Assembly: GCA_031256995.1 (NCBI GenBank)
Contig: JAIRPL010000007.1
Location: 1-55,801 of the forward strand
DNA: 55,801 bases
Direction of reading: 5' to 3'
Source: Puniceicoccales bacterium
GTDB taxonomy: Bacteria > Verrucomicrobiota > Verrucomicrobiia > Opitutales > UBA953
The notes under the pieces were generated by a model. It was not told where the DNA came from. It was given only the letters and a program-made list of their open reading frames with translations, and made no database searches. Shown piece after piece: positions 55,617 through 55,801 of the stretch (its first letter is position 1; each line of letters starts with the position of its first letter). The position numbers and the translations under genes are program-made.

Positions 55617-55801
55617 CTAAAGACGCTGCTGGAGCGCGACGCGGCGCGGGGATTCCTGTTTTGTGAATTCGCGCGGAATGGGGCGCAACACACGCCCGCC
55701 CTCCCCGCCTCCGCTGCCCGACACGGTCGTGCCAGGCGTGCCCGCGCCAAAGCGCTGGAGACGGCGCCATGAGACGCGCGGCCACCGCATGCCGGGCAGG
55801 T
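55617..55801 (-). CDS. partial 3' end of an unidentified gene
   Basis: A minus-strand frame enters from the right edge and stops at 55617. It reads LPGMRWPRVSWRRLQRFGAG, then a Gly-rich stretch, and ends PRRVALQQRL. About 47 of its 60 codons end in G or C, matching genes nearby, which favours real coding. It would lie 84 bp upstream of thiH. Product not recognised; too little is visible. Confidence 0.4.
   Translation of the reverse strand, partial: LPGMRWPRVSWRRLQRFGAGTPGTTVSGSGGGEGGRVLRPIPREFTKQESPRRVALQQRL

Overview
The window is a high-GC bacterial chromosome segment, most likely from Verrucomicrobiota of the Opitutaceae type. This is an inference from gene content and style: many lipoproteins, weak Shine-Dalgarno signals, FabV, a TorF-like porin, a scattered complex I, and a TIR-domain membrane protein. 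No rRNA or tRNA gene was seen, so the assignment rests on proteins only.

Layout. Positions 1-2935 are the right-hand part of a large CRISPR array: 41 repeats plus a cut one, 36-bp repeats and 33-37-bp spacers, with a degenerate last repeat. The array runs off the left edge and no cas gene is in the window. Next come a TorF-like porin, pyrE and an alpha/beta-hydrolase esterase (3.1-5.9 kb). Positions 6.4-13.6 kb hold a four-gene lipoprotein cluster. It contains two paralogues built from HEAT/LRV-like helical repeats plus a shared C-terminal domain (one also carries a beta-propeller), a small repeat lipoprotein and a helical lipoprotein. The cluster ends in a strong terminator, and just beyond it lies a decayed scrap of the shared domain. 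From 13.8 to 20.5 kb: a SulP transporter, an OleB/haloalkane-dehalogenase-like hydrolase, leuC, a 49-residue lipoprotein, trmB and a secreted protein of unknown function. From 21 to 24.5 kb is the str operon (rpsL-rpsG-fusA) on the minus strand.

Positions 24.6-34.2 kb read forward: plsY, ftsK, an Nramp transporter, a LysM lipoprotein, an RlmI-like methyltransferase and nuoN. Minus-strand nuoF, nuoI and a zinc alcohol dehydrogenase follow, then a Fe/Mn superoxide dismutase divergent from fabV and a TolC/NodT-type outer-membrane factor. At 41.5-44 kb are a HAD phosphatase, a VOC protein, a lipoprotein and a Cys-rich membrane peptide.

The most unusual gene is at 44000-45655 (minus). It encodes a TIR domain with an apparent NADase glutamate, then one membrane span, then a complete HlyD/MacA-type periplasmic adaptor. 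It borders a 1.9-kb gene-free, AT-richer island (45656-47593) that carries a diverged dispersed repeat, also present at 20.46-20.66 kb, and a lone sequence resembling the end of a type I-C CRISPR repeat. The window closes with pyrD, coaC, queG, lnt, folD, an RDD protein, thiH and a partial upstream frame.

How they fit together. Most genes are housekeeping: pyrimidine synthesis (pyrE, pyrD), translation and RNA modification (str operon, trmB, rlmI-like, queG), envelope (plsY, lnt, ftsK, lipoproteins), respiration (nuoF, nuoI, nuoN) and cofactors (coaC, folD, thiH). The accessory interest lies in the CRISPR array, the HEAT/propeller lipoprotein cluster, and the TIR-adaptor fusion with its neighbouring island.
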